Of a DNA stretch of 64,000 nucleotides, positions 14,757 to 21,467 are shown in pieces. The notes under the pieces were generated by a model, which had not been told where the DNA came from, did not search any database, and worked only from the letters and a program-made list of their open reading frames with translations. Numbering within the stretch: position 1 is the first letter of the stretch; every line of letters begins with the position of its first letter. A program made the position numbers and the translations under genes. This stretch comes from Muribaculaceae bacterium (lineage in GTDB: Bacteria > Bacteroidota > Bacteroidia > Bacteroidales > Muribaculaceae), in the NCBI GenBank assembly GCA_017557625.1, contig JAFYYG010000058.1:1-64000 (forward strand), read 5' to 3'.

Positions 14757-15986
14757 ATGAGTAATACACCTATTTCTTTAAATGAGTTGCAGATTCTCGA
14801 GCATTTTATGGAAATGGAACGCCGTTTCAAGCGTAATACCGAACGTCCATTTTTCCCGTCATTAGACTATTTCCTGGATGACAAAGACAATTTGAGTCTT
14901 TTGAAAACGCAAGTTGATAATATGATTCACTTTGTAGGACTTGGAAGCATGCCTTTAGTGATAAATGTTGCCAAACTGCAAAATGCGGCAGCATGTATTA
15001 ATCTCTCCAATGTATCCTCAATTGATATAACTATTGATGAGGATGTTCTTAAGCGCAATAGGTTTGACACAATATTTGCGACCCTGGCACATGAATTGGG
15101 GCATAAAGTGCTTATAAATAATGGGTTGTTCTTCACTGGCCTTATGGATATGGAAAACGAGATATATGCCGACTTGTCAACGTTCTATTTAGGATTCGGA
15201 AAATTCACCTTGAGAGGCTACAATTATACTGAGGGAAGAATAAAACAACGCTATGGTTACCTCACGCTTGAGACCTATGCTATGGCCTACGTCATCTCAG
15301 AATATATGAATGGAAGAGAACCCGACACAGCGGCTTTACCCGACGATGTTGTGGAATTAATAAAAGATGCCACATCAAAATGCCAATGCAAATGGATTAA
15401 AAACATGACCAGCGAGGATGTTTTAAAGAGCTATTACAAAAAGGAGACCTCTTCTTCGGGTACCACAACAACAATTATTGAACTATTCAACGCCATTATT
15501 GAAAAGCATGCCCAAGCAAGCTGCGAGGCCATGAAAGCGCTAAACCAGGCCTGCCTGAAACAGGCAAACAGTGCTCCCCTGGATTGCCGAAAAAGCGCTA
15601 TCGCCCTTGCTGTTTATAATGACCTCAATAATTCTGACAGCATAATCACAAACCACAATCTTGACAATCTGCTTGAATCGCTGGCATTTATTGTCACATC
15701 TGGAGGTTATGACATCAACAGTCTGATGGGTTCACTCAAGCATAAATGCCCTCATTGCGGAACAACAATCGAGAACCCTTCTTTCAAAACCGAAGACGGC
15801 AAACGGGTATTTCACATACGCTGCAAGATATGCGATACTGTATTTGCTGTTGACAACAATTTGGAAAACCTCAAGTACCTTATTCAAAACCAAATTGACT
15901 ACAAAGCAGAATACAACAGGTTGAGATACAAAGAAGAAATGTGGAAATCAATGAACTGGTGGCAAAGAATGTGGTACAAAGAATAA
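14757..15986 (+). CDS. Predicted zinc-dependent peptidase-like protein with HELGH motif and C-terminal zinc ribbon
   Basis: Encodes 409 aa with no signal peptide, so probably cytoplasmic. H112-E-L-G-H116 lies in FATLAHELGHKVLI, a zincin-type active site. Acidic residues 15-25 positions later (MENEIYADL, E133/E135/D139) could supply the third metal ligand, as in IrrE/ImmA-like and other small zincins. Residues ~328-368 form a zinc ribbon (C331, C334, C356, C359: KCPHCGTT and RCKICDTVF). I do not recognise the full-length family. The middle is helical with an acidic/lysine composition. The stop codon is directly followed by the terminal repeat of a MITE-like element. A stress or regulatory proteolysis role is possible but unproven. 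Confidence 0.75.
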   Translation: MSNTPISLNELQILEHFMEMERRFKRNTERPFFPSLDYFLDDKDNLSLLKTQVDNMIHFVGLGSMPLVINVAKLQNAAACINLSNVSSIDITIDEDVLKRNRFDTIFATLAHELGHKVLINNGLFFTGLMDMENEIYADLSTFYLGFGKFTLRGYNYTEGRIKQRYGYLTLETYAMAYVISEYMNGREPDTAALPDDVVELIKDATSKCQCKWIKNMTSEDVLKSYYKKETSSSGTTTTIIELFNAIIEKHAQASCEAMKALNQACLKQANSAPLDCRKSAIALAVYNDLNNSDSIITNHNLDNLLESLAFIVTSGGYDINSLMGSLKHKCPHCGTTIENPSFKTEDGKRVFHIRCKICDTVFAVDNNLENLKYLIQNQIDYKAEYNRLRYKEEMWKSMNWWQRMWYKE

Positions 15987-16025
15987 ATTAACGTGAGTTC
16001 GACGAAAACAAATTACTGTGTATCA

Positions 16026-16074
16026 GCTGCTCCCCTAAGATAGGGGAGCTGGCACGAAGTGACTGAGGGGTATG
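16026..16074 (+). repeat. Palindromic repeat variant within the MITE-like element
   Basis: GCTCCCCTA-AGA-TAGGGGAGC hairpin followed by TGGCACGAAGTGACTGAGGG. This resembles the CTCCC...GACTGAGGG type of dispersed repeat widespread in gut bacteria and is related to the modules at 7556 and 16172. Confidence 0.75.
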
Positions 16075-16171
16075 TAAATTGCAAAATTGTAATTTCTATA
16101 AAATGCTCACACTCTCAAGGCATTGAGCAAGCTCAGCTTTGACTCGCTTAATCGCATTTTTCTAGAGGCCA

Positions 16172-16212
16172 TCATACTCCCCCTTACCCCCTCTATCTTA
16201 GAGGGGGAGCTA
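16172..16212 (-). repeat. Second palindromic repeat within the MITE-like element
   Basis: Inverted relative to the copy at 7556-7596: the same 9-bp arms CCCCCTCTA/TAGAGGGGG and the same GGGGGAGTATGA flank. Confidence 0.85.
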
Positions 16213-16284
16213 CCAACACAATGATTATCAGGAAACAAATTCGTCGAACTCACGTTAAATTATGTTGTAAATTAGATGTTTTAG

Positions 16285-16317
16285 GAGTTGAGGAGTTTTA
16301 CTTCTTAACTCTTTTTT
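16285..16317 (+). terminator. Rho-independent terminator, likely of the HELGH gene
   Basis: GAGTTGAGGAG (16285-16295) pairs imperfectly with CTTCTTAACTC (16301-16311), followed by TTTTTT. The MITE-like element lies between it and the gene. Confidence 0.65.
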
Positions 16318-16339
16318 ATATGGTGGAAATGTGAGCGTT

Positions 16340-16371
16340 TTTGGGAAAACAGTAATTTTTTTCTATTTTTG
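16340..16371 (+). promoter_or_regulatory. Promoter of the ECF sigma gene pair
   Basis: TTTG (16340-16343), 20 nt, TATTTTTG (16364-16371). A full match to the Bacteroidota housekeeping promoter, 62 bp upstream of the ATG. Confidence 0.75.
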
Positions 16372-16433
16372 TGTGATTTTTTTGAGAGTTGTGCGTCTAA
16401 TGGTCAAAAAAATTAGTTTTAAAACGCAATGAA

Positions 16434-16910
16434 ATGAACGAACTAGAAAGCAAATTTGCTCAAACCATCAAGCAGAACAAGAGCACCATCTACACTGTGT
16501 GCTACATGTTCTCGAAAGATGCCGACGAGGTGAGCGACCTCTTCCAAGAGGCGGTCATCAACATGTGGAAGGGATTTGAGGGCTTTGAGAACCGCAGCGA
16601 CGTGAAGACGTGGATCTACCGCGTGGCACTCAACACCTGCATCTCGCTCGACCGCAAGAAACGGCGCGCTGCTACCGAGCCGCTGCCCATGAACATCAAC
16701 CTCTTTGAGGACCGCGACGAGGACACGCGTCAGGTGGACCTGCTGCACAAGCGCATCAGTCGCCTGCAGCCCTTCGACCGCGCCATCGTGCTGCTGTGGC
16801 TCGAAAACATGCCCTATGAGGAGATAGGGCAGGTGGTGGGCATCTCCACCAGCGCCGTGAGCACCCGCCTCTACCGCATCAAAGAACAACTTAAAAAAAT
16901 GAACGACTAA
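16434..16910 (+). CDS. ECF-type RNA polymerase sigma factor
   Basis: Encodes 158 aa. Region 2 spans about residues 20-75, with the core-binding and -10 recognition elements (FSKDADEVSDLFQEAVINMWKG, WIYRVALNTC). Region 4 spans about 105-155 with a helix-turn-helix (EEIGQVVGISTSAVSTRLYRIKEQL). The GISTSAVSTRLYRIK signature is typical of Bacteroidota ECF factors. It starts 62 bp after a canonical promoter. The downstream membrane protein (19 bp away) is a candidate regulator, since no FecR-type anti-sigma is present. Confidence 0.92.
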   Translation: MNELESKFAQTIKQNKSTIYTVCYMFSKDADEVSDLFQEAVINMWKGFEGFENRSDVKTWIYRVALNTCISLDRKKRRAATEPLPMNINLFEDRDEDTRQVDLLHKRISRLQPFDRAIVLLWLENMPYEEIGQVVGISTSAVSTRLYRIKEQLKKMND

Positions 16911-16929
16911 CCAAAAAACTCTCAAAATT

Positions 16930-17511
16930 ATGGATAACGAACTTAATGAAATGCGCCAGCAAATGGCAATACTGAAAGATAAACTCGAGAAGCAGACGAT
17001 AGTTAACGACCGCATCATACGCCGCGCCATTAAGCATGGCGTGAGCACCATCAACAAGCGGTACCTTGTCATCGGCATAATAGCCTTGGCGATGATTCCA
17101 TATGGATACTGGGCCTTTGTGAAATTGGGAGGCTCCTCAATAGCATTCTGGATCGCCTCGTGCGTAATGATGCTGGCCGTGGTGGGATTCATGATTTACA
17201 ATAGTTATGAAATCAGCAAGAAGGATTTCGCCAACGGAAATCTGCTTGATGCAAAACGCAAAGTCGCAGCTGCCAAGAAACGTGATGCCATGTGGCCGTT
17301 TTTTGCTGTTCCCGTAGTAATTGGATGGGCAGCCTGGGGAGGCTGGGAAATGGGACAAAAAATGGACAAGACCGAGTTCTTTATCCCTTTCTTTATAATC
17401 TGCATGACAATTGGAGCTTTAATAGGGCTGGCTGTTCACTTCAAGACCCAGCGACACTACCGCGACATTATCGAACAGATAGAAGACATGGAAGAGAAGG
17501 AGGAAGGATAA
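16930..17511 (+). CDS. Four-helix membrane protein paired with the ECF sigma factor
   Basis: Encodes 193 aa. An N-terminal soluble helix (residues 1-40, coiled-coil character, MRQQMAILKDKLEKQ) precedes two membrane segments (about 45-65 and 70-90). A basic cytoplasmic loop (KRKVAAAKKRD) and two further segments (about 122-138 and 150-168) follow, with an acidic C-terminal helix. I know no enzymatic motif in it. Its position 19 bp after the sigma gene suggests a membrane anti-sigma or sensor, as in other ECF pairs, but this is inference from context only. Confidence 0.75.
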   Translation: MDNELNEMRQQMAILKDKLEKQTIVNDRIIRRAIKHGVSTINKRYLVIGIIALAMIPYGYWAFVKLGGSSIAFWIASCVMMLAVVGFMIYNSYEISKKDFANGNLLDAKRKVAAAKKRDAMWPFFAVPVVIGWAAWGGWEMGQKMDKTEFFIPFFIICMTIGALIGLAVHFKTQRHYRDIIEQIEDMEEKEEG

Positions 17512-17588
17512 AGGAGGAAGGACAAAGGACTAAGGATAAAGGACAAAGGAGGAAGCCTCTAAACTCTCCACCCTAAACACTAAACTCA

Positions 17589-17625
17589 AAAATCCTCAAC
17601 CTGTGCTCAGGTTGAGGATTTTTGC
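17589..17625 (+). terminator. Terminator of the sigma-factor unit
   Basis: AATCCTCAACCTG / CAGGTTGAGGATT arms (13 bp) around TGCT, then TTTT. It is symmetrical and also lies just downstream of tRNA-Tyr on the other strand, so it may work both ways. Confidence 0.9.
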
Positions 17626-17631
17626 TAAACG

Positions 17632-17714
17632 TGGGTAGAGATGGATTCGAACCACCGAAGCGATGACGCAGCAGATTTACAGTCTGCCCCATTTGGCCAC
17701 TCTGGAATCTACCC
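17632..17714 (-). tRNA. tRNA-Tyr (GTA)
   Basis: 83 nt. Acceptor GGGTAGA pairs with TCTACCC and the discriminator base is A. The anticodon stem-loop CAGACTGTAAATCTG gives anticodon GTA. The long variable arm expected of bacterial tRNA-Tyr is present. CCA is not encoded. A promoter lies just upstream. Confidence 0.95.
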
Positions 17715-17732
17715 TTTTTCCAAATGCGACTG

Positions 17733-17763
17733 CAAAGTTAAGCATTTTTCTCTAATCTGCAAA
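17733..17763 (-). promoter_or_regulatory. Promoter of tRNA-Tyr
   Basis: Minus strand: TTTG (17763-17760), 19 nt, TAACTTTG (17740-17733), 18 bp before the mature tRNA 5' end. Confidence 0.8.
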
Positions 17764-17831
17764 TTTTTTGTAATATCTAAGTCCTCTTTTTTTAAAAAAA
17801 ACCACAAATTGTCACTAAAGCTACGCAAAAA

Positions 17832-17957
17832 TTAGAAGACAAGCCGCTTGCCTAAGAAGTAGATGTTGGAGCGGTTGAGCAGGTCGTAGTCGATAACTGG
17901 CTCTATGCCGCACAACTCTTGCTGAATTATGTAATAGGACAATGGTGTTTTAACTTT
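17832..17957 (-). pseudogene. C-terminal remnant of an outer-membrane protein
   Basis: A short open stretch encodes about 40 residues, including LLNRSNIYFLGKRLVF before a TAA stop. It is closed upstream by an in-frame TGA. The terminal aromatic Phe and YFLGKRL pattern look like the last strand of a TonB-dependent receptor or similar barrel. No start codon or signal peptide is associated. The fragment is probably all that remains of a deleted gene. The rest of 17715-18140 holds the tRNA promoter and a hairpin repeat. Confidence 0.45.
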
Positions 17958-18016
17958 TCATTAACTCCCTCCTATGATGAACCTGCTTTACTATATGGAC
18001 ATAATGCAAAGAAAAG

Positions 18017-18088
18017 TAAAAACAACTGAATAACCTGAATCATTTTCAAAAATACAATCCTGAAAATCAGAATATTCAGTTGTTTTTA
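18017..18088. repeat. Long inverted repeat (possible bidirectional terminator)
   Basis: Perfect 16-bp arms TAAAAACAACTGAATA (18017-18032) and TATTCAGTTGTTTTTA (18073-18088) with further pairing inside (ATTTTCA/TGAAAAT). It lies downstream of the HD gene. A related structure is at 21324-21427. Confidence 0.7.
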
Positions 18089-18140
18089 TTAAACCCAAAT
18101 CCTGTTTGAGCGTGTTGTCAAAAAATGTCTTACTTATTGA

Positions 18141-18719
18141 TTATTTAATGTGGTCACGAGCGGCTTGTGAGTCGGCATCATGGATGAGTTCTACCAGAAT
18201 AGATTGACTTGAGGCAAAAACATAGTCATGACCATAAATATTAGGAGCGTTTTTTGCCCAGTCGCCCATGTGCCAATGAATGGCTTTTATCTCCTCGTCG
18301 GTAAGCTCAAGCCCCCAAGCGGTGAGCAGGTCAACTGATTTTGTGCCGTGCTTCTTCTTCTTGTTTTCATGATACACTTGTGTGTGATGCGCTTTTCCAT
18401 TAAATATTGTGTATTCATCCATCTTACAAATATCGTGGAGGAGGCTGCACAACGTGACGCTGTCTTCGTTAAACGGCAGCTCTGTGCCTTTGGCTTTCAG
18501 CCCGTTGTATAATTCGATGGCTTTTTGATAAACCTGAAGGGTATGTCTTGCCAACCCGCCCTTGAAATTGTTATGGAATTTCACTGATGCGGGAGCTGTA
18601 TAGAATCCTCCCTTTTTCAGCTGCTCAATCACATTGTCGATACCAGTACGGCCAGTGCCGCGCAACAGGTTCTCAATAATACTTTGGTTGTTTTGTTCGT
18701 TTGTCATAATATTACTCAT
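18141..18719 (-). CDS. HD-domain phosphohydrolase-like protein
   Basis: Encodes 192 aa. The metal-binding pattern of HD hydrolases is visible: H59 in ARHTLQVY, H95-D96 in LLHDICK, HGTKSVDLL, AIHWHMGDW, and a late Asp in LIHDADSQA. Members of this superfamily hydrolyse phosphate esters of nucleotides or signalling molecules; the substrate here is unknown. The length fits a single HD domain with a short helical N-terminus. An ATG four codons further in (MTNEQ) is a possible alternative start. It is the last gene of a minus-strand block of little-known genes, 88 bp after the SprT-like gene, with a TATATTTG box at 18754-18761 that may give it its own promoter. Confidence 0.8.
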   Translation of the reverse strand: MSNIMTNEQNNQSIIENLLRGTGRTGIDNVIEQLKKGGFYTAPASVKFHNNFKGGLARHTLQVYQKAIELYNGLKAKGTELPFNEDSVTLCSLLHDICKMDEYTIFNGKAHHTQVYHENKKKKHGTKSVDLLTAWGLELTDEEIKAIHWHMGDWAKNAPNIYGHDYVFASSQSILVELIHDADSQAARDHIK

Positions 18720-18807
18720 ATATTGTGGTATTTAGTCTTAATTTCGTAATTTGCAAATATACCACTTTTTTGCCAAATAAAAAAATATTTTGAAGTTATA
18801 GTAAGTT

Positions 18808-19230
18808 TCATTTGAACAATTCGGTGAAATAGTCGTAGTCGGGTTCAACTTTCTTGTTGATGCGCTCGTAATGGGGATGGACTCTCACTCTCAAGCCATA
18901 GTCGCGCTTGAGTCTGCGACATTGCCGCCTGAAGCGCCAGCCGTGGCCGAAGAGACCGTCAAAATGCTTTTTCTCGACAGTCTCAACATACATGTGTATC
19001 ATCTCGTGAAGAAGAATCTCTCGCAGACGCTCTTCGTTCCATGTGATGCATCGGCCCAGACATATCCTGCTAATTTCTTTACCATCAGTAGTATTCCTTC
19101 TATCATACCTGCCGTAGGCCGAGTTGCTCTTGTTCAGGAAAGAGAATTGACACGAGCCTAGTTTGACGTCAAAGTACAGCTTGTTGTACTCGTCAAACTT
19201 CTGATGCAATATCCATTTCGTCAATTGCAT
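18808..19230 (-). CDS. SprT-like zinc protease-domain protein
   Basis: Encodes 140 aa. HEMIH at residues 75-79 is the zincin motif, and a third ligand His follows in LFGHGWRFRRQCRRL, matching SprT/Spartan domains. The N-terminus (LHQKFDEYNKLYFDVKLG) and the tryptophan strand also fit. Spartan proteases cleave DNA-protein crosslinks in eukaryotes, whereas bacterial short SprT proteins are poorly understood. The ATG overlaps the preceding operon closely: it lies 1 bp from the stop of the N-formylglutamate amidohydrolase-like gene, so the two are almost certainly cotranscribed. Confidence 0.85.
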   Translation of the reverse strand: MQLTKWILHQKFDEYNKLYFDVKLGSCQFSFLNKSNSAYGRYDRRNTTDGKEISRICLGRCITWNEERLREILLHEMIHMYVETVEKKHFDGLFGHGWRFRRQCRRLKRDYGLRVRVHPHYERINKKVEPDYDYFTELFK

Positions 19231-19231
19231 G

Positions 19232-19885
19232 CTATTGATCTAAGAGTTTGTCATAGATGCGATTGAGACATCCAAACCAGCGCATCCATTGGCGCGAATT
19301 GGGATTAAGTTTTAACAAATTGTGTATCATATAGACCCGACGGTTCACTTTAATGAACATAGACTTGCAAGACGGGGTAAACGCAAATTCCTCGCCATAA
19401 AGGTAGTTCACCGAGTAGCCCGATTTCTTAAACTCACGCAATGCCACATCCACTATGTCCTTGTTGCGTTCCCAGTCGATGGTACCCACAAGGATGTCAC
19501 ATTCCACCTCCTCGCCGGTAAAGGAGTGACATTCCACCAAAATCGATTCCTCGTTGATGCAACTTTTGAGCTTCTCGTTGTGCTCGCGGTGGAGGTCGAG
19601 CAACGCGGCGCGCTCGGAGACGGTCAGTTCGTTGCGGTTGTAACCATCTTGTGCTGTACAGATGATTGACTCCTCGTCATTGCCGGTGACATCGCAAACG
19701 AGGCGTGAATAGGGAAACACCACCTCTTGCACTGCTGGATTGTGGCTGTAGAAAAGGAAATCGGTGTACCAGTCGGTGACACGTCGCACTACCTTGTTGA
19801 TGAAGTGCGGATTGCATGGCCACTTGCCCTTGTCAAAGATGCAGCAAGTGGAGCTGTGCGGAATGTTTAAAACGATGTTCCTCAT
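19232..19885 (-). CDS. N-formylglutamate amidohydrolase-family protein
   Basis: Encodes 217 aa. The family signature is present: NIPHSS at residues 7-12, a mid-segment PYSRLVCDVTGNDEES, and LVECHSFTG that carries the predicted metal-binding His. Relatives hydrolyse N-formylglutamate at the end of histidine catabolism or cleave other N-acyl amino acids. No hut genes are nearby, and the protein is shorter than typical HutG (~265-290 aa). A different substrate is therefore likely. It is the third gene of a tightly spaced minus-strand operon (14 bp after the previous gene, 1 bp before SprT). Confidence 0.75.
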   Translation of the reverse strand: MRNIVLNIPHSSTCCIFDKGKWPCNPHFINKVVRRVTDWYTDFLFYSHNPAVQEVVFPYSRLVCDVTGNDEESIICTAQDGYNRNELTVSERAALLDLHREHNEKLKSCINEESILVECHSFTGEEVECDILVGTIDWERNKDIVDVALREFKKSGYSVNYLYGEEFAFTPSCKSMFIKVNRRVYMIHNLLKLNPNSRQWMRWFGCLNRIYDKLLDQ

Positions 19886-19899
19886 TACTTTTATAATGT

Positions 19900-20298
19900 T
19901 TAGTGGTGTTTATAAATCCCTGAATATTTCTCGCGTTTTGTCAACATGTCGTCAAGCTTTTCCATCCTGTTATACAATTCATCATTCCATTCAATATAAT
20001 GAATTAGTTTTCCGTTCTTATCGTGGTCAAGCGGTATTCTTGCCAATAGGAGCAAATACTGAAACTTCTTGTGATCGCCATTGTTGTGATAGATAAAATC
20101 AATTACCATATCACGGATTTCGTGTATGTCATACTTCCCGTTCTTATATTGATAAGACGCGACAATGCGCTCAATCTTCCACTCCATTCTTTTCAATTTA
20201 CTCGCAAAGACCCATTGGAAGAATGTGGGTATCAACCCAAAGAAAACGTAAAAAAACAAACATACAATAACGCAAAGGCCTATAAAATAAGGGCTCAT
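19900..20298 (-). CDS. Single-pass membrane protein of unknown function
   Basis: Encodes 132 aa. One N-terminal transmembrane helix (about residues 4-30, very hydrophobic and Phe/Val rich) is followed by a basic KLKRMEWK boundary, so the rest is likely cytoplasmic. The soluble part is helical and charged (DIHEIRDMVIDFIYHNNGDHKKFQYLLLLARIP). I do not recognise it. The gene lies 2 bp after the unknown 265-aa gene and 14 bp before the amidohydrolase-like gene, in the same operon. Confidence 0.65.
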   Translation of the reverse strand: MSPYFIGLCVIVCLFFYVFFGLIPTFFQWVFASKLKRMEWKIERIVASYQYKNGKYDIHEIRDMVIDFIYHNNGDHKKFQYLLLLARIPLDHDKNGKLIHYIEWNDELYNRMEKLDDMLTKREKYSGIYKHH

Positions 20299-20300
20299 AA

Positions 20301-21098
20301 CTATTCTTTATTAATGTAACGTTCAATCACACTGGAACTTATATATTCCTCACCAGAAGAAGTCTCGCGCAGGCGATGGCACTCGCCGTTATCTTCGCTA
20401 CGCAAGATGTCAAGCAACTGCTGCAAGGAATAGCACTGATACTCGTGTTTGGCGGCGGTGTAACGCTTGTTCACCTTCATGAAAGATGTCCAATAATTCT
20501 TGAATGTCATCACTTTCACTCCCCGGCTCACACCGTTCTCCAGCACCTCACTGCATGAGTTCATCCCGCTCAAAGGACTACCTGCAAGGTGGTAGACAAG
20601 GCTTCGCTCACCGTCCTCGCTGGTGCGCATGGCACCGTCGCATGATGCCCACCACTCAAGATACACACCTACTGTTGGATTCCTGAATCCACTGGTGCCT
20701 GTGTAGGCGAGACCGCTCTGTATCGCCACGGGAGTGAGGAACATTAGACTGTCGCTGAGGATGCGCTCGCGATGCGCAAGAAGGTAAAAAGCATTGTCAA
20801 GAAACAGTTTTTTGAGCTGCTTCTCTTCCTCGTCGGTTTGCTTTATTGGCTCCGGTTGCTTCCCCACTGCGAGGTATTGCCCCGTGGTGTCGAGCTGCAT
20901 CTCATCGGGAACGAATTCTCCCTTTGCAGTCTCTTTTGGATAGCATTCAAGCTCTCTTCCGTCCATGAGGATGATTTTGCCCTGTGGATGCTGTGGATCG
21001 GCAAACTGAGTGAGGTTGTTGCCAGTGCTGTCGATGTAACCCGACTGATGCTGATTTATTATGGCCTCGTTGTTCATTGCTATAAAGTTATTTATCAT
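20301..21098 (-). CDS. Protein of unknown function, first gene of the SprT/amidohydrolase operon
   Basis: Encodes 265 aa, soluble. No signal peptide or membrane segment is seen, despite the mildly hydrophobic first residues (MINNFIAM); MNNEA seven codons later could be the real start. A Gly/Pro-poor N-terminus leads to ILMDGRELECYP, a helical middle, then GVYLEWWASCDGAMRT and LAGSPLSGMNSCSEV. I recognise no catalytic motif. A strong hairpin sits immediately upstream in the leader (21112-21185). It heads four closely packed genes ending with SprT. Confidence 0.65.
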   Translation of the reverse strand: MINNFIAMNNEAIINQHQSGYIDSTGNNLTQFADPQHPQGKIILMDGRELECYPKETAKGEFVPDEMQLDTTGQYLAVGKQPEPIKQTDEEEKQLKKLFLDNAFYLLAHRERILSDSLMFLTPVAIQSGLAYTGTSGFRNPTVGVYLEWWASCDGAMRTSEDGERSLVYHLAGSPLSGMNSCSEVLENGVSRGVKVMTFKNYWTSFMKVNKRYTAAKHEYQCYSLQQLLDILRSEDNGECHRLRETSSGEEYISSSVIERYINKE

Positions 21099-21111
21099 TC
21101 AACTAATCAAA

Positions 21112-21185
21112 GGTGGTAGCCCTCGCAAGGTCAAACGGCCCATATACATTCCCTTGCCTTGCCCCGCGAGGGCTGCTGCTACACC
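21112..21185 (-). other. Leader hairpin upstream of the 265-aa gene
   Basis: GGTGTAGCAGCAGCCCTCGC (minus strand, from 21185) can pair with GCGAGGGCTACCACC (to 21112), giving a stem of up to about 15 bp around a 30-40 nt loop that also has AAGG/CCTT. It ends 14 bp before the ORF start. It could be a regulatory leader, but no known riboswitch was recognised. Confidence 0.45.
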
Positions 21186-21323
21186 TTCTCAATTTACTAA
21201 CAATCTAAAAAACATTCCTTTTCAGTTGAAAACAAACAAGTTACTAACCTTTAAAACATTTAAACTATGGCTTTTTGTTTTTATCTTTAAGCTGAGAGGA
21301 TGTTGCAAAACTCGGATTTAAAT

Positions 21324-21427
21324 ATAAACAACTGAATTATCTGATTTTTCTGATTCCCCAAAATCTTAATTGACAGAAAAATAACTTTTTGCAAAAATTC
21401 AGATTTATCAGAAAAATCAGTTGTTTT
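21324..21427. repeat. Inverted repeat related to that at 18.0 kb
   Basis: AAACAACTGA...CTGATTTTTCTGAT near 21327-21353 pairs with ATCAGAAAAATCAGTTGTTT near 21407-21426. It lies downstream of the AAA+ ATPase gene. It shares the AACAACTGA core with the 18017-18088 repeat, which closes the next operon. Confidence 0.65.
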
Positions 21428-21467
21428 TTAGTTATGCAACAGCCTCTCCCTACAAACTCCCCTTGTT

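Larger units (their letters stand above)
15988..16258. mobile_element. 271-bp MITE-like element with 19-bp perfect terminal inverted repeats
   Basis: The ends are perfect inverted copies of TTAACGTGAGTTCGACGAA (15988-16006 and 16240-16258). There is no ORF for a transposase. Inside are two palindromic repeats (16026-16074 and 16172-16212) in opposite orientation. The element separates the HELGH gene stop (15986) from its likely terminator (16285-16317). The terminal repeats imply mobilisation in trans by an insertion sequence elsewhere in the genome. A target-site duplication is not clear. Confidence 0.8.

Noticed and set aside
17641..17835. Plus-strand ORF across the tRNA-Tyr region
   Set aside because: It overlaps the tRNA and its promoter.
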